A stretch of 64,000 bases of DNA from Yersinia canariae. Its GTDB lineage: Bacteria; Pseudomonadota; Gammaproteobacteria; Enterobacterales; Enterobacteriaceae. This document shows, in pieces, positions 6,609 to 17,550 of this stretch (position 1 is the first letter of the stretch; each line of letters begins with the position of its first letter). The notes beneath the pieces are model-generated. The model worked only from the letters and a program-made list of their open reading frames with translations. It had not been told where the DNA came from and did not search any database. The translations under genes and the position numbers were made by a program. The DNA lies in assembly GCF_009831415.1 (NCBI RefSeq), contig NZ_CP043727.1, positions 434,001 to 498,000 of the forward strand. Direction: 5' to 3'.

Positions 6609-7028
6609 AGTGGCTTTACGTCATCGCTGCAACCAGCCGTGGATTTCTCATAAAGAAGTGAGAAGGTGAAATTTGGTTGAGGAGGCGGAAGACCTCATTG
6701 CATTGTCCGCGTTTTTTGTTCTAAATCATAAGGTTTATCAATGGCAATAGAAAAATACATACCATAATCGGAATGGACCCAAAATGATGGCGGTGGTCGC
6801 TACAGGTAAACCCTACATCATATGGAAACGATACTGCTAAAAGGTGATGCAGTGGGTAACTGCATCACTAACAGGTGGTATCTGATGGCACAATGATATC
6901 TTTGTTGATGTTACCCATGAAATTTATCGGGTTACTCGGCGTAAATGTTAAGTCATTTCATTAAAATCAATGTTTTCTGAAAGATATCAAGAAGCCATGT
7001 AATTAACCCTGAAACTCAGGAGTTGAAT
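6609..7028 (+). other. Non-coding stretch between the DUF305 gene and cueO
   Basis: No gene seen. It contains a perfect 10-bp inverted repeat with a 5-base loop, GTGATGCAGT/ACTGCATCAC (6844-6853/6859-6868), not followed by a T run. No CueR-like box (ACCTTCC...GGAAGGT) was recognised. The cueO ribosome-binding site CAGGAG lies at the right end. Confidence 0.5.
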
Positions 7029-8624
7029 ATGCAACGTCGCGATTTTATTAAGTTAAGTGCGGCATTGGGTGCTGCCACTACGTTACCTTTGTGGAGTTCT
7101 CGTGTTTTTGCAGCGGACTATCCTGCTCTACCAATCCCTCCTTTGTTAGAACCTGATGCCCAAGGTCAGATCGCATTAACCATTCAATCAGGGAAAACCC
7201 TTTTCCGAGGGACAACCGCTACTACAACATGGGGTTATAACGGTGCACTACTGGGACCTGCTTTACGTTTAAAAAAAGATAGTGATATTACTTTGTTAAT
7301 TAAAAATCAATTAGCAGAAGCCACAACAGTTCATCTGCATGGTTTGGAGGTTCCTGGAAGTGCTGATGGCGGACCACAAGCAATCATTGAACCGGGCAAG
7401 AGCAGGAAAACACAATTCAAGGTTGATCAACAAGCAGCAACCTGTTGGTTCCACCCACATCCTCATCATATTAGTGGGTACCATGTTGCCATGGGATTAG
7501 GCGGGCTTATCCTTATTGAGGACAAGGAAAGTAGTGCTTTAACCCTACCTAAAAATTGGGGGGTAGATGATATTCCAGTCATTTTACAAGACAAAAGGCT
7601 TAATAGTGAAGGGCAGGTTGATTACAAAATGGATGTGATGACCGCCGCTATTGGCTGGTTTGGCGATCTGATGCTGACAAATGGCGCTGTGTACCCTCAG
7701 CATGTTTCACCCCGAGGTTGGTTACGCCTACGTTTTCTTAACGGTTGTAATGCGCGTTCCTTAAGATTGGCCACCAGTGATAAACGTGCCATGTATGTGA
7801 TTGCCAGCGATGGAGGCTACCTTTCTGAGCCGGTAAAAGTGACAGAGCTACCCATTTTAATGGGGGAAAGATTCGAAGTCTTGGTTGATACGTCTGATGG
7901 AAAACCTTTTGATATTAATACCTTACCCGTGCGCCAAATAGGGATGACATTAGCACCATTTGATGAAGCTTTACCGGTTTTACATATAGAAACCACGCTA
8001 AGGCCCGGAGAGAGAAAGCTTCCAGACAATTTGGTGACACTCCCTGCTATTCCTTCAACTGAGGGGATTACACAGCGTTCACTGCTGCTGTCCATGGATC
8101 CCCAAGTTGATATGCAAGGCATGCAAGCTTTAATGGATAGGTACGGTGAGAAAGCTATGGCTGGAATGAGTATGGAGGACCATGGAAAAATGAAAATGGA
8201 TCCTGCAATGTCAATGCACGGCAACATGATGCAAGGTATGGATCATGGTGATGTGCCGACAGATGGCAAAATTGATTTGTTTAATGCCAACTTCATTAAT
8301 GGTTTACCATTCAACATGATGAAACCGATGTTTGATGCAAAAAAAGGTCAATATGAGAAATGGACTATTTCGGGAGTGGGGGACATGATGCTACATCCTT
8401 TCCATATCCATGGTACTCAATTCAGGATCCTCTCTGAGAATGGGCAACCACCGGCGGCACATCGTCGTGGCTGGAAAGACACTGTTCATGTTGAAGGTGC
8501 AGTCAGTGAAGTCTTGGTGCAATTTAATCATCTGGCCCCTCCAGAAAAAGCCTTTATGGCACATTGCCATCTGTTAGAACATGAAGATACAGGAATGATG
8601 ATGTCATTCACGGTTAGCGCATAA
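7029..8624 (+). CDS. cueO: Multicopper oxidase CueO
   Basis: A 531-residue periplasmic cuprous oxidase that converts Cu(I) to the less toxic Cu(II). The N-terminus has a Tat signal ([13 protein letters not shown]). Copper-binding motifs are visible: HLHG near residue 101, WFHPHPHH near 140, HPFHIHG near 456 and [13 protein letters not shown] near the C-terminus, giving one type 1 and a trinuclear centre. A Met-rich insert (about residues 375-405; [25 protein letters not shown]) is typical of CueO. The ATG at 7029 follows CAGGAGT; a TTG two codons earlier is unlikely. It is separate from the second oxidase PcoA at 15523-17319. Confidence 0.95.
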   Translation: MQRRDFIKLSAALGAATTLPLWSSRVFAADYPALPIPPLLEPDAQGQIALTIQSGKTLFRGTTATTTWGYNGALLGPALRLKKDSDITLLIKNQLAEATTVHLHGLEVPGSADGGPQAIIEPGKSRKTQFKVDQQAATCWFHPHPHHISGYHVAMGLGGLILIEDKESSALTLPKNWGVDDIPVILQDKRLNSEGQVDYKMDVMTAAIGWFGDLMLTNGAVYPQHVSPRGWLRLRFLNGCNARSLRLATSDKRAMYVIASDGGYLSEPVKVTELPILMGERFEVLVDTSDGKPFDINTLPVRQIGMTLAPFDEALPVLHIETTLRPGERKLPDNLVTLPAIPSTEGITQRSLLLSMDPQVDMQGMQALMDRYGEKAMAGMSMEDHGKMKMDPAMSMHGNMMQGMDHGDVPTDGKIDLFNANFINGLPFNMMKPMFDAKKGQYEKWTISGVGDMMLHPFHIHGTQFRILSENGQPPAAHRRGWKDTVHVEGAVSEVLVQFNHLAPPEKAFMAHCHLLEHEDTGMMMSFTVSA

Positions 8625-9052
8625 TTTTACCCATGGCGCTCTCCATGGTGGAGCGCCATTAGTCTCGTATTACTGCATTTGACTAAAGCAATTATAAGGG
8701 TAATCGCCTGTAGCTCCGAAACATTTTAGGCAGCGTCGAAATGTCAGGGCGAAATTAGGCAAACGTGGCCAGTTTCGAGGGAGGCTAGAGACTATCCTTG
8801 CACTTCAATCAGACTTTAGCGAAAGTTTCCGCTTAGCACTATCACACCCCAGCCCATCATGATGACCATATGTGGTAAAATTTTCAAGGAAGGTTCGCAA
8901 TTGGGAGCCAATTTGGTTGTGGCTGTTATCACCCAGACTAGCCTAGACTATGCAGCGGGATATCACGTTCAGTCGTCAACCTGATTCGTTCTGCCATCTT
9001 AAAAAAGGTAGAGATCATCAATAGTTATCATGTTTTTTTCAAAGGTTCTTCA
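8625..9052 (+). other. Non-coding stretch after cueO
   Basis: Begins with a perfect hairpin ATGGCGCTC/GAGCGCCAT (8633-8641/8651-8659), likely the cueO terminator although the T run is poor. The rest (8670-9052) shows no gene, repeat or insertion-sequence end that I can recognise. Confidence 0.5.
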
Positions 9053-10345
9053 ATGGAGATGAATCACCAGAAACATATTCGTCATTTAATTGAACAATGG
9101 CGGCATGATCCTCAGGCCACTTATCACACATGGTTCTTATGGGATAAGCGCTTGAAGAATTTTCGGTCGATCCGGAACGGCATCAACGTTGTTGTGGATG
9201 AGATAGAACAGGGAACATTTGGGGTGGCATACCGCGGTTCATCTCTTGAGACTATAGTGCATTCAGTTGCTGAACAAAAACAAATATTCAAAGGGGCGGA
9301 TCACGCATTTCTTTGGAAACCCAAACTTCGCATTCCTGATATCTATGAAAATCCGCATAATCAGAAAGCTTTCGGTCGTCTGCTTCAGGCGTGTTCGTGT
9401 TCCGGGCAGGCTGATGAGATTATCCGCCATATTCAGGCCATTGATAATGTGAAGATAAAGGGGCTTGGGCCCGCAGTCGCAAACCTCCTTTACTTCTTGC
9501 ACCCTACCCATGTACCGCCTTTTAACACCGCGATAGTCAAAGGATTCAACGCACTTACCGGGGCCCGGGTCAAACTGGGAAGTTGGGCGCACTTTCTTGC
9601 AATGAGGGAAGGTGTTCTTACATTGAATGCCCGTTATCGTGATTTACTTTCTAACGATCTGGGTGCTATTGCTGGGCTTCTTTTTGATATTGGTTCAGGC
9701 CGTTACCCGGCCCCTCCTCTGGAAGATTCGAGTTCCGCTGTTGAAGACTGGAATACACATCTGCAGGAAGCCATTAATGCAAAAGAACTGAGCAAGGCGA
9801 TGCGTCAGGAGGGCGAAAACGAACGGACACACAGCGAAATACAGGCATGGTTGCGAGATATCGGTAAAGGACTTGGGTATGATGTCTGGATTGCGTCTAA
9901 TGACCGAGGACGTCAGCATGAGGGCATGCCTCTTGCCGAGGGGTGCCTTGAGTGCCTACCTGAATCGGTTAAAACTGCGAAGGGGGCCGAAGCAACAAAG
10001 CTAATTGATGTGCTCTGGTTTGATCCTGCAGGGGATAAGGTTATTGCAGCATTCGAAGTGGAGCATTCAACGTCAATTTATTCGGGCATTGTCCGTATGC
10101 TGGATTTGGCGTTGAACGGAAATGATTTCTCTGCCTCAACAGCTTTATTTCTGGTTGCTCCCGATGCACGCGAAAAAGATGTTAGAAATCAACTACAGCG
10201 CCCTGCCTTCAGTAGGATCACGGATTTAAACATTTCCTATCTGCCTTACAGTGAGCTTGAAAAGAACAGGGATGCCATCGTACGTTTTGGTTCGGGTCTG
10301 AAAGCTATTAAAGCGATATCTCATTCGCTTACGTTTTCGTCATAG
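9053..10345 (+). CDS. Putative HhH plus PD-(D/E)xK-type nuclease
   Basis: A 430-residue protein that I cannot name. Residues 134-165 (KIKGLGPAVANLLYF, then PPFNTAIVKGFN) resemble a helix-hairpin-helix DNA-binding segment. Residues 317-337 hold IDVLWF...FEVE, where D319, E335 and E337 are spaced like the D...ExE active site of some PD-(D/E)xK restriction enzymes such as BamHI, followed by a conserved-looking STSIYSGIVRMLDL. I infer a DNA-cutting or DNA-recognising enzyme, perhaps a solitary restriction or defence nuclease. No methylase partner adjoins it. It is the only non-metal gene between cueO and pco, so it looks like separate cargo. Start: ATG 9053, alternative 9059. Confidence 0.55.
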   Translation: MEMNHQKHIRHLIEQWRHDPQATYHTWFLWDKRLKNFRSIRNGINVVVDEIEQGTFGVAYRGSSLETIVHSVAEQKQIFKGADHAFLWKPKLRIPDIYENPHNQKAFGRLLQACSCSGQADEIIRHIQAIDNVKIKGLGPAVANLLYFLHPTHVPPFNTAIVKGFNALTGARVKLGSWAHFLAMREGVLTLNARYRDLLSNDLGAIAGLLFDIGSGRYPAPPLEDSSSAVEDWNTHLQEAINAKELSKAMRQEGENERTHSEIQAWLRDIGKGLGYDVWIASNDRGRQHEGMPLAEGCLECLPESVKTAKGAEATKLIDVLWFDPAGDKVIAAFEVEHSTSIYSGIVRMLDLALNGNDFSASTALFLVAPDAREKDVRNQLQRPAFSRITDLNISYLPYSELEKNRDAIVRFGSGLKAIKAISHSLTFSS

Positions 10346-10374
10346 TAAATCTGAGAAACAGGGCAACTGGCTAT

Positions 10375-10399
10375 AAAAAAGTCCCCACTGGCGGGGGAC
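10375..10399 (-). terminator. Intrinsic terminator for the PcoE-like gene
   Basis: GTCCCC...GGGGGAC (10381-10399), followed on the minus strand by TTTTTT. A second hairpin GCCCC/GGGGC (10414-10430) lies between it and the gene. Confidence 0.75.
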
Positions 10400-10482
10400 G
10401 AAGTCAAAACAAAGCCCCTGCAGTTGGGGCAAATGCCATCATAAAGCGGCATTAACATGGGGACACACAGTTAGGGGCAGGA

Positions 10483-10917
10483 TCAGTTAGTCTTAACTTG
10501 GCTACGATGTCTTTCGGCCTGTTGCTGATGAATTGCGGATGATTGCCCATTATTGGCTTTCTCATGGACGACGGCCGCTTTTTCATGCTCGTCCATTTCT
10601 GCGAATGTTTTTGATTTAGCTTTGTCATTCGGTGTCATATCGTCCATCATTTTCTTGTGCATTTCTGCCATATCCTGGTGCGCAGGTGCACTGCCATTTT
10701 TCATGGTTTCATGCGACATAGCAGCTTTGCCATGTTCATCCATATCCGCCATTTTCACACCAGAACCCTGCACGGCAGAACCCTGTGTGGTTGACATATT
10801 TTGGTGTGCCATCGCTTGGGCATTCTTGACCTGGTCATGGGCATTCACGGTTTCGGCGGCCCAGGCTGAGGAAAAAAAGGTCAAGGCAACAGCGGCAGCA
10901 ATAATAATTTTCTTCAT
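10483..10917 (-). CDS. pcoE: PcoE/SilE-like periplasmic metal-binding protein
   Basis: A 144-residue secreted protein: signal peptide MKKIIIAAAVALTFFSSAWA, then AETVNAHDQVKNAQA as in PcoE and SilE. The mature chain repeats Met/His modules (MDEHGKAAMSHETM, MDEHEKAAVVHEK), which in this family bind several Cu(I) or Ag(I) ions in the periplasm. The ATG at 10917 starts the signal peptide; the frame extended to 10962 adds an unlikely leader. It has its own promoter region with a TGACA-TTTT-TGTCA box at 11102-11115. One of three such paralogues here. Confidence 0.88.
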   Translation of the reverse strand: MKKIIIAAAVALTFFSSAWAAETVNAHDQVKNAQAMAHQNMSTTQGSAVQGSGVKMADMDEHGKAAMSHETMKNGSAPAHQDMAEMHKKMMDDMTPNDKAKSKTFAEMDEHEKAAVVHEKANNGQSSAIHQQQAERHRSQVKTN

Positions 10918-11101
10918 GGTGTAAACTCTCCAGTAATCAGCAGTAGGTGGTTCGCATTCCATTTATCCAACGTTGATTTATGGCGCGCTACCCTCAGTTT
11001 CTTTCTCAGTTCAGGTCTGAAGCGAAACATCATATTCCGCTGTTATCCTGATTTGCTGTTGAGTATAAACACTCGGTTCTGTTTAACGCGTGACGCGATG
11101 A

Positions 11102-11115
11102 TGACATTTTTGTCA
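11102..11115 (-). promoter_or_regulatory. SilR/PcoR-type box before the PcoE-like gene
   Basis: TGACA-TTTT-TGTCA inverted repeat, with another TGAC(G) half-site 11 bp away (11091). It resembles the CusR/SilR box (TGACA...TGTCA) seen at 29054-29071. It lies about 185 bp upstream of the gene start. Confidence 0.5.
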
Positions 11116-11156
11116 CTCATCAAGGACACATTTCGTCCCTCTTGTTTTCTGGGGTT

Positions 11157-12575
11157 TTATTGTTTCTTCAGTTTACTTTGTCGAAATAAACAGACCCTGA
11201 ATAATATTTCTCTTCCCTGCTGCTCCACTGATAAATCTCCGCCATGCGTATTGATTATGGAACGTGTTATCGACAGCCCAAGACCTGTGCCTTCCGTGTT
11301 GTGAACCCTTGAAGAGTCTGCTCTGTAAAAACGGTCAAACAACCGGTCAATATTCGCGGCGGAAATGCCTGAAGCAGTATTAATGAAGCTAATGATCGTC
11401 TGTTCTTCGTCCCCTTCAATCTTGACAGTAATATCCGACTTATCAGGTGAATATTTAATCGCATTCGACAGCAGATTGCTGAACGCCCGGCGAAGCATGT
11501 CTGGATCTGCTTGAGCTATTCCTGAGCCACTCAGGGTCATTTCTTTCTCAGTTTCCGTTGCCAGTGGTTCGAACAGCTCAATGAGGTCTTTTAGTTCCCT
11601 GGCTAGATCAACATTCTTTTTATCCAGTTGCAGAAGGCCATGTTCTGACCTGGCCAGAAAAAGCATGTCACTGCTCATCCGGGACAAACGTTTGAGTTCA
11701 TCCAGATTAGAAAAAAGGATCTCGCGATAATGTTCTGCATCCCTTTCTTTCGCAAGTGCAAACTGAGTCTGCATCATCAGATTACTGACAGGTGTACGCA
11801 GTTCGTGAGCAATGTCAGAAGAAAAGTCTGACAATCGTCGGAATGACCCCTCTAACCTGTCCAGCATGTTGTTAAATTCTCGCATTGTTCCGGCTATTTC
11901 AGACGGTGCAGAATCAGGATCCAGGCGCTGATCAAGATTATTAATGGTGATCCCGGATGCCAGACGTGTCATTTCCCTCAGCGGTTTCAGACCAAGCCGT
12001 GTGGTAAGCCAGCCAAGGAAAACTGAAATAAATAGCAACCCAAAATTAAACCAGAACAGCCAGTTTCCCAGCTTATCCATAAACTGGGAGTGAAAACCGG
12101 TATCCGTGGCGACGGTAATGATGAAATGCTTATCTTGCCCAGTAGACTGAGGTAGGCTAACACGCTGAGAAATACTCCGGTATATCGTCCCGTTCTCTCT
12201 ATTTTGCAGCATATTATTCAGAGTGCCCCCTGAATTATTTAACAGATTTTCTGGAATTGGGGTATTCTTCGAATATGCATCAATAATCTTTTCATTATCT
12301 GAATTTCTTATTGAAATAAACAAGCCTGCATGACCAATCATTGCGTCATTAATTTTATCATAAAGAGGGTTTATATTGTCGTGAGAGCTAATAGTTTCGG
12401 ATTTCAATAACTCTTCAGTGAGTTGTAATTTTCCGAGAATAAATTCCTTATCTTGGTTATCAAAGTAACTATTAAGTGCAGTAATCAGCAAAAAACTTGA
12501 TAACCACCATACCGAAAGCATGAAAATGGAAAAAACAAGGCTCAATCGTGTTGTTAGGGAGAACTTTTTTTTCAC
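11157..12575 (-). CDS. pcoS: Copper-responsive sensor histidine kinase PcoS
   Basis: A 472-residue membrane sensor kinase of the CusS/PcoS/SilS type. A first membrane segment (about residues 13-33) and a second (about 170-190) enclose a periplasmic sensor domain; then a HAMP region, the H-box [15 protein letters not shown] and ATP-binding motifs ([18 protein letters not shown]). It should phosphorylate PcoR in response to periplasmic copper. It overlaps pcoR by 4 bp (ATGA), so the pair is coupled. Confidence 0.93.
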   Translation of the reverse strand: MKKKFSLTTRLSLVFSIFMLSVWWLSSFLLITALNSYFDNQDKEFILGKLQLTEELLKSETISSHDNINPLYDKINDAMIGHAGLFISIRNSDNEKIIDAYSKNTPIPENLLNNSGGTLNNMLQNRENGTIYRSISQRVSLPQSTGQDKHFIITVATDTGFHSQFMDKLGNWLFWFNFGLLFISVFLGWLTTRLGLKPLREMTRLASGITINNLDQRLDPDSAPSEIAGTMREFNNMLDRLEGSFRRLSDFSSDIAHELRTPVSNLMMQTQFALAKERDAEHYREILFSNLDELKRLSRMSSDMLFLARSEHGLLQLDKKNVDLARELKDLIELFEPLATETEKEMTLSGSGIAQADPDMLRRAFSNLLSNAIKYSPDKSDITVKIEGDEEQTIISFINTASGISAANIDRLFDRFYRADSSRVHNTEGTGLGLSITRSIINTHGGDLSVEQQGREILFRVCLFRQSKLKKQ

Positions 12576-13252
12576 TCTTCTTTTATCTCCAAGACATAAC
12601 CAGTACCCCGTACGGTATGTATTAATTTAGGTTCAAAATCATCATCAATTTTGCTTCGCAAACGACGCACTGCGACATCTATCACGTTCGTGTCACTGTC
12701 GAAATTCATGTTCCATACCAGCGACGATATCAGGCTCCGGGGGAGGACCTCTCCCGTTCTCTGTAATAATAATTCCAGCAGAATATATTCTTTTGACGTC
12801 AGATGAATTCGTTTTCCAGAGCGCATTACTGTCCGGCGTACCATATCCACCGTCAAGTCAGCCAGACTGCATACTGTCGGGCCAAGGGCACGAGTTCTGC
12901 GCAGCAGTGTTCGTACCCGGGCGACCAGTTCCGCAAAATCAAAGGGTTTGATCAGATAATCATCCGCGCCCAGTTCCAGTCCCTTCACTTTATCCTGGAC
13001 ATTATCTTTCGCAGTGAGAAACAAAACGGGTTCTTCATGGCCGGATTGACGCATCTCGTCGATGATTTGCCAACCATTTAGGCTCGGCAGCATGACGTCC
13101 AGAATAATCAACTCATAGTGGCCTTTCAGTAAGGCATTCAAACCTTCACGGCCATCGTGAAAGAGATCCACCTGATAGCCGACCTCTTCCAGTCCCTGCT
13201 GCAGGTAACTGCCTGTTTTTATTTCATCTTCCACAATGAGGATATGCTGCAT
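12572..13252 (-). CDS. pcoR: Copper-responsive response regulator PcoR
   Basis: A 226-residue OmpR-family regulator: receiver domain with the phospho-acceptor Asp in [13 protein letters not shown], Lys in [10 protein letters not shown], and a winged-helix C-terminal domain ending in [15 protein letters not shown]. The length equals PcoR when the internal start at 13252 ([10 protein letters not shown]) is used rather than 13270. It probably activates pcoA and pcoE promoters through the CATTAC-type boxes at 17417-17472 and the box at 11102. Confidence 0.93.
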   Translation of the reverse strand: MQHILIVEDEIKTGSYLQQGLEEVGYQVDLFHDGREGLNALLKGHYELIILDVMLPSLNGWQIIDEMRQSGHEEPVLFLTAKDNVQDKVKGLELGADDYLIKPFDFAELVARVRTLLRRTRALGPTVCSLADLTVDMVRRTVMRSGKRIHLTSKEYILLELLLQRTGEVLPRSLISSLVWNMNFDSDTNVIDVAVRRLRSKIDDDFEPKLIHTVRGTGYVLEIKEE

Positions 13253-13279
13253 TATGTACTTGTTCTCCAAGCTGTTTCT

Positions 13280-14212
13280 TTATTCGCCCATGGAGGAAGG
13301 AGACAACATTCCCAGCCAGGCCACCGCTGCAAGGATAATTATGGCAATAAAGAATTCTGTCAGAATACTTCGACGCATTAAAGAGATACTTTTACTGTAT
13401 TCTCCCATACTGACAGTTCGTTCCAATCGTGGGCCAAGGTGAAACCTGTTTGCTGCTGCCAGCAACAGCATTAGGCCAAAGAGCCCGGTTTTCGCAAGCA
13501 GCAATAGCCCCCAAGAGCTGTTTACAAGGACGGAAAGAACGCCTTCGGTAATATACACATAGTTGACTGCGGCACTGAGGCTCAATGCCACGACAATAAT
13601 CGTCCCTGCTGTAGCAAATCCGGCCAGCGACTCCGAGACAACCTCAACAAACAGCTTGTTATGGTTACCTTTACGTAGCAACAGTATGGCAAAGGCTGCC
13701 AGAGCTCCTACCCATGTCCCTGCGGCGACAAGATGAACAAGATCGCTGAATAAATGAAGGTAGTAGTGTATGCCGTCGTGCATTACCGCATGCCCTCCCC
13801 ACGCGAGTGTAGCCAAGGCTACTGTGCCCGCCAGGGTGGTTATCCAGCGTGAAACCTGCTGGTTACGCTCATACAGTAAAATACCTGAGAGCGCGATAAA
13901 AAGTGCAATCAGGCGAATAACCCAACTGACACCCACTTCTGTTTCCTCAATAACCATTTCTATAATATGTATTGATAACTCTCTGAAGTCCGTCACACCA
14001 CTCATGGCATTTGAGACGAGAAGCATATTGAAAAATGTCAGCACAATACCTGAAATGACCGCAAAGAATATGAACGACCTGAAATGAATGACTGATCCTG
14101 TTTCACGTCGTGTTTTATTTATTCCGTATATCTCGAAAAAAGGCAGCCCAAAAATAAGCATCAAATCGAGATACAGGAAAAATCGAACTATAATCATTAT
14201 TTGGTCGTTCAT
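13280..14212 (-). CDS. pcoD: Copper resistance inner-membrane protein PcoD
   Basis: A 310-residue polytopic membrane protein with about eight hydrophobic segments, of the CopD/PcoD family thought to move copper across the inner membrane together with PcoC. Conserved His and Met sit in and near the membrane ([24 protein letters not shown]). The ATG at 14212 gives the usual PcoD length; the ORF extends to 14281, but that would overlap pcoC heavily. It follows pcoC by 5 bp in the pcoABCD operon. Confidence 0.92.
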   Translation of the reverse strand: MNDQIMIIVRFFLYLDLMLIFGLPFFEIYGINKTRRETGSVIHFRSFIFFAVISGIVLTFFNMLLVSNAMSGVTDFRELSIHIIEMVIEETEVGVSWVIRLIALFIALSGILLYERNQQVSRWITTLAGTVALATLAWGGHAVMHDGIHYYLHLFSDLVHLVAAGTWVGALAAFAILLLRKGNHNKLFVEVVSESLAGFATAGTIIVVALSLSAAVNYVYITEGVLSVLVNSSWGLLLLAKTGLFGLMLLLAAANRFHLGPRLERTVSMGEYSKSISLMRRSILTEFFIAIIILAAVAWLGMLSPSSMGE

Positions 14213-14217
14213 ATCGA

Positions 14218-14598
14218 TTACTTCACAGAGAAGGAGTAGTTTCCGGTAATAGGATGGGTATCGGAGGATACCGCACGCCAATCAACACGGTATGTTCCTG
14301 CCGGTAACGGTTCACGAGGGGTGACAACCATGGATTTAGGGTTGCTACCCGGTGATACTTTGGCAGCCATGGACATAGGTGAATGAGAGGCCATGCCTTT
14401 CATTCCTGTCATGGTTAATTTTGCTCCCGAAAATTTAGTGGCCAGATTTTCTGTAAAATTCAGTTCGATTTTTGTAGGTGATGAAACCGTGGCATTCGCC
14501 TGTGGTTCGGAACTTTTTAATTCAGGATGTGCCATTGCAGAAAAAACAAGACCAACAGTTAACCCTGAAGCCAGTACAGCCTGATGAAATAAACGCAT
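14218..14598 (-). CDS. pcoC: Periplasmic copper chaperone PcoC
   Basis: A 126-residue exported protein with signal peptide ending in SAMA, mature start [10 protein letters not shown]. The Met-rich loop ([15 protein letters not shown]) binds Cu(I) and the N-terminal His binds Cu(II) in this family. PcoC passes copper to PcoA or PcoD. It sits between pcoB and pcoD in the standard operon order. Confidence 0.94.
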   Translation of the reverse strand: MRLFHQAVLASGLTVGLVFSAMAHPELKSSEPQANATVSSPTKIELNFTENLATKFSGAKLTMTGMKGMASHSPMSMAAKVSPGSNPKSMVVTPREPLPAGTYRVDWRAVSSDTHPITGNYSFSVK

Positions 14599-14626
14599 AC
14601 ACTTTCCCCTTAAATGATTCAGTTAA

Positions 14627-15526
14627 TTAAAACCACACTCTGACACCTGCCAGAAAGACAAACTCGCTGTCCTTCTCGCCGTCATTTTTTGCAAAATCTG
14701 ATGAATTTCCATAACGCTGATCCCATGAAACACCGATGTAGGGTGCAAATTCACGGCGAACCTCATAACGCAATCTGAGGCCGAGTTCGGTATCGGACAG
14801 TCCACTGCCTGTTCCTCGTGATTCATCATTCTGACTGTAGAAGTTGACCTCGTAAGAGGGTTGGAGAATAAGTCGGTTGGTGAATAAAATATCGTACTCT
14901 CCCCCCAGGCGAAGGGCTGCTTTACCGCCGCTCCCCACGAAGGCAGTGATCTCCGATTCAAAGTTATAGAGGGCCAGTCCCTGGAAGCCTATTGCGCCCC
15001 ATGTCTGTGGTGATGAGGGGCGAAAATCCTGCCGGATCCCCGCGACCAGATCCCACCAAGGACCGATGGCATGCCCCCATAATAACTGGGCTTCTGCACT
15101 TTCTGTTTTACCGCTGACGCGTTTACCTTCACTTTTAATCCATAGCCGATCGATATCTCCGCCAACCCAACTGTTGACACTCCAACTGAAAATATTGTCG
15201 GTATTGCTTCTTTGCCATTCCAACTGGTCAAGCAGAATGAAATAATTGATGCCGCTGTCATGAACTTTGTGTCCCTGAAGATCGTTGAATGCGGCTTTCC
15301 TGTCCTCATCTGTAATGGGGCGGATAGGTGTGCGACTCTCCGTTATCACCGGCTCCATGGCGGTCATACCCATGTCTTCTGTATCGGTCGGTTGCTGCAT
15401 GGCGGACATATCATGACCCGCATGAGAGGAGACTGAAGTATGCTGCCCTGCATATGCTAGGGGAGAGAACAACATCCCAACCATGAGGTGTTTAAAATTC
15501 CACGTATTCACATTCATTCTCCTCAT
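14627..15526 (-). CDS. pcoB: Outer-membrane copper resistance protein PcoB
   Basis: A 299-residue protein with a signal peptide (to about SPLAYA), a short Met/His-rich segment ([11 protein letters not shown]) and a C-terminal beta-barrel pattern of alternating residues ending in Trp-Phe (AGVRVWF), typical of outer-membrane proteins. PcoB works with the oxidase PcoA. The ATG at 15526 overlaps the pcoA stop (ATGA), supporting it, although ATG 15517 cannot be excluded. Confidence 0.92.
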   Translation of the reverse strand: MRRMNVNTWNFKHLMVGMLFSPLAYAGQHTSVSSHAGHDMSAMQQPTDTEDMGMTAMEPVITESRTPIRPITDEDRKAAFNDLQGHKVHDSGINYFILLDQLEWQRSNTDNIFSWSVNSWVGGDIDRLWIKSEGKRVSGKTESAEAQLLWGHAIGPWWDLVAGIRQDFRPSSPQTWGAIGFQGLALYNFESEITAFVGSGGKAALRLGGEYDILFTNRLILQPSYEVNFYSQNDESRGTGSGLSDTELGLRLRYEVRREFAPYIGVSWDQRYGNSSDFAKNDGEKDSEFVFLAGVRVWF

Positions 15527-17319
15527 TCATCAACCCGAACTTCACGAAACATTCCCATTTCCATGTGATAAAGAAGATGGCAGTGATAAGCCCAACGACC
15601 CAGTGCGTCAGCCGTGACCCTGTAGCTGCGTTTAGTGCCTGGTGGCATATCAATCGTGTGTTTACGGACTAAAAAATTACCGTTTTCATCTTCAAGATCG
15701 CTCCACATGCCGTGCAGATGGATTGGGTGAGTCATCATGGTGTCGTTGACAAGGACGATCCTGATGCGTTCGCCGTATTTAAGCATTAGAGGCCCTGCAT
15801 CGGAGAACTTGATGCCGTTAAATGACCAGGCAAATTTTTCCATATGGCCTGTCAGATGAAGTTCTATGGTTCGTGTGGGCTCCCGGCCATCGGGATCTTC
15901 AAACGTACTTTTAAGATCGGAATAGGTGAGCACTTTACGGCCATTGTTTCTGAGCCCGAGACCCGGATCGTTCAGCTTGGGAGACACACTCATAGCCTGC
16001 ATATCGACGAGAGGATTATTATCCTCAGACGCCGGGTGGCTCTGCATGCCTGGCATACCCGCCATCTGGGAATGGTCCATTCCGGCCATGTTACTGTGGT
16101 CCATCGGTGACGACGATGACTCTGGCTGCGCCATATCAGCACCATCCATGCTCATCATCTGATCACCCCCCGCCATTCCTGCCATCTGGCTATGATCCAT
16201 CCCTCCCATCCCCATGTCATCCATGGTTAAAACGGGCCGGGGATCCAGAGGGGGTATGCGTGCACTGAGCCCTTCACGTATAGCGAGTGTTCCACGGGCG
16301 TAACCCGTGCGATCCATGGACTGCGCAAAAATGGTGCAGGCATCTTCGGTTGGCTCGACGATGACATCGTACGTTTCAGCAACAGCAATTCTGAACTCGT
16401 CAACGCTGACGGGTTCTACATACTGGCCGTCCGCAGCGACAATGGTCATCTTCAGGCCCGGAATGCGCACGTCAAAATAGGTCATTGCGGAGCCATTAAT
16501 AAATCTGAGGCGAATTTTCTCTCCTCGCGTGAACAGCCCCGTCCAGTTATTCAGGGGGGTTTGCCCATTCATCAGATAGGTGTAGGTATACCCACTGACG
16601 TCAGCCAGGTCCGTTGGGTTCATTTTCATCTGCGCCCACATTTTGCGATCGGCAATCGTGGCAGAGAGCCCTTTGGTGTTGACATCCTTGAAAAAGGAAC
16701 CCACCGTGGGTTTATTGAAGTTGTAATAATCAGACTGCTTTTTGAGCTTGCTCAGCAGGCGTTGAGGGTTTTCATCCGTCCAGTCGGTCAGCATGACAAC
16801 ATGCTCACGGTCATACTGAAACGGTTCTGGCTCACGGGCATCAATGATGATGGCACCATAAACGCCTTCCTGTTCTTGCAAACCTGAATGACTGTGGTAC
16901 CAGTAAGTGCCGTTTTGATTGACCTGGAAGGTATAGACATAGGTCTCGTCTGGCTCGATACCCGCAAAACTGAGTCCTGGTACGCCATCCATGTTGGCGG
17001 GCAGAATAATGCCGTGCCAGTGAATGGACGTGTGCTCATCCAGTTTGTTCTTGACCCTGAGAGTGACTTTGTCACCTTCCCTCCACCGCAATGTTGGCCC
17101 GGGCAGGCCACCATTAATGGTTTTGGCCTGCCGGTTGCTTCCCGTGATGTTGACCGGGGTTTCACTGATCGTCAGATCAAAACGGGTGCCCCGTAGTGTC
17201 TGTGGCAGAGGAAGGTTTAGGTTTGATCGTGCATTAAAACTCCACACGCCGAGGCTGCTGGTAACTCCGGTGACAGTGAGTCCTTTGATGAAAGTGCGTC
17301 GTGAAGTTTTTAACTGCAT
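15523..17319 (-). CDS. pcoA: Multicopper oxidase PcoA
   Basis: A 598-residue periplasmic multicopper oxidase, first gene of the pcoABCDRS unit. It has a Tat signal ([13 protein letters not shown]), copper motifs HWHG (near 100), WYHSHSG (near 140), HPIHLHG and [13 protein letters not shown] at the C-terminus, and a long Met-rich region ([14 protein letters not shown] and repeats, about residues 368-430). It oxidises Cu(I) and possibly loads other Pco proteins. GAGAAAG precedes the ATG. Two CATTAC boxes lie upstream. Confidence 0.95.
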   Translation of the reverse strand: MQLKTSRRTFIKGLTVTGVTSSLGVWSFNARSNLNLPLPQTLRGTRFDLTISETPVNITGSNRQAKTINGGLPGPTLRWREGDKVTLRVKNKLDEHTSIHWHGIILPANMDGVPGLSFAGIEPDETYVYTFQVNQNGTYWYHSHSGLQEQEGVYGAIIIDAREPEPFQYDREHVVMLTDWTDENPQRLLSKLKKQSDYYNFNKPTVGSFFKDVNTKGLSATIADRKMWAQMKMNPTDLADVSGYTYTYLMNGQTPLNNWTGLFTRGEKIRLRFINGSAMTYFDVRIPGLKMTIVAADGQYVEPVSVDEFRIAVAETYDVIVEPTEDACTIFAQSMDRTGYARGTLAIREGLSARIPPLDPRPVLTMDDMGMGGMDHSQMAGMAGGDQMMSMDGADMAQPESSSSPMDHSNMAGMDHSQMAGMPGMQSHPASEDNNPLVDMQAMSVSPKLNDPGLGLRNNGRKVLTYSDLKSTFEDPDGREPTRTIELHLTGHMEKFAWSFNGIKFSDAGPLMLKYGERIRIVLVNDTMMTHPIHLHGMWSDLEDENGNFLVRKHTIDMPPGTKRSYRVTADALGRWAYHCHLLYHMEMGMFREVRVDE

Positions 17320-17416
17320 TAACTTTCTCCTTTTGAGAGTGATACGAGCAATTCGTGAGCTGCCCTCTGTATTTTGAAAACTGAAAATGAAGCTAACATA
17401 AAAAAAACAACATAAT

Positions 17417-17472
17417 CATTACAATCGCGTAATGTTGAAGGGTTTAATTATCTTCATTACATTTACGTCATT
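17417..17472 (-). promoter_or_regulatory. Two tandem PcoR-type boxes between pcoA and the divergent pcoE-like gene
   Basis: CATTACAATCGCGTAATG (17417-17434) and CATTACATTTACGTCATT (17455-17472) share the pattern CATTACA-T---CGT-AT-, 38 bp apart. The first is a CATTAC/GTAATG inverted repeat. Placement between two divergent copper genes suits a shared PcoR operator. The link to PcoR is inference. Confidence 0.6.
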
Positions 17473-17550
17473 TTTCGCACAGTCTTTATAAATGAAGTAT
17501 TATTTTAATTACACCCTGATTACTAATATAAATAATGAAGGAAAAGTCTC

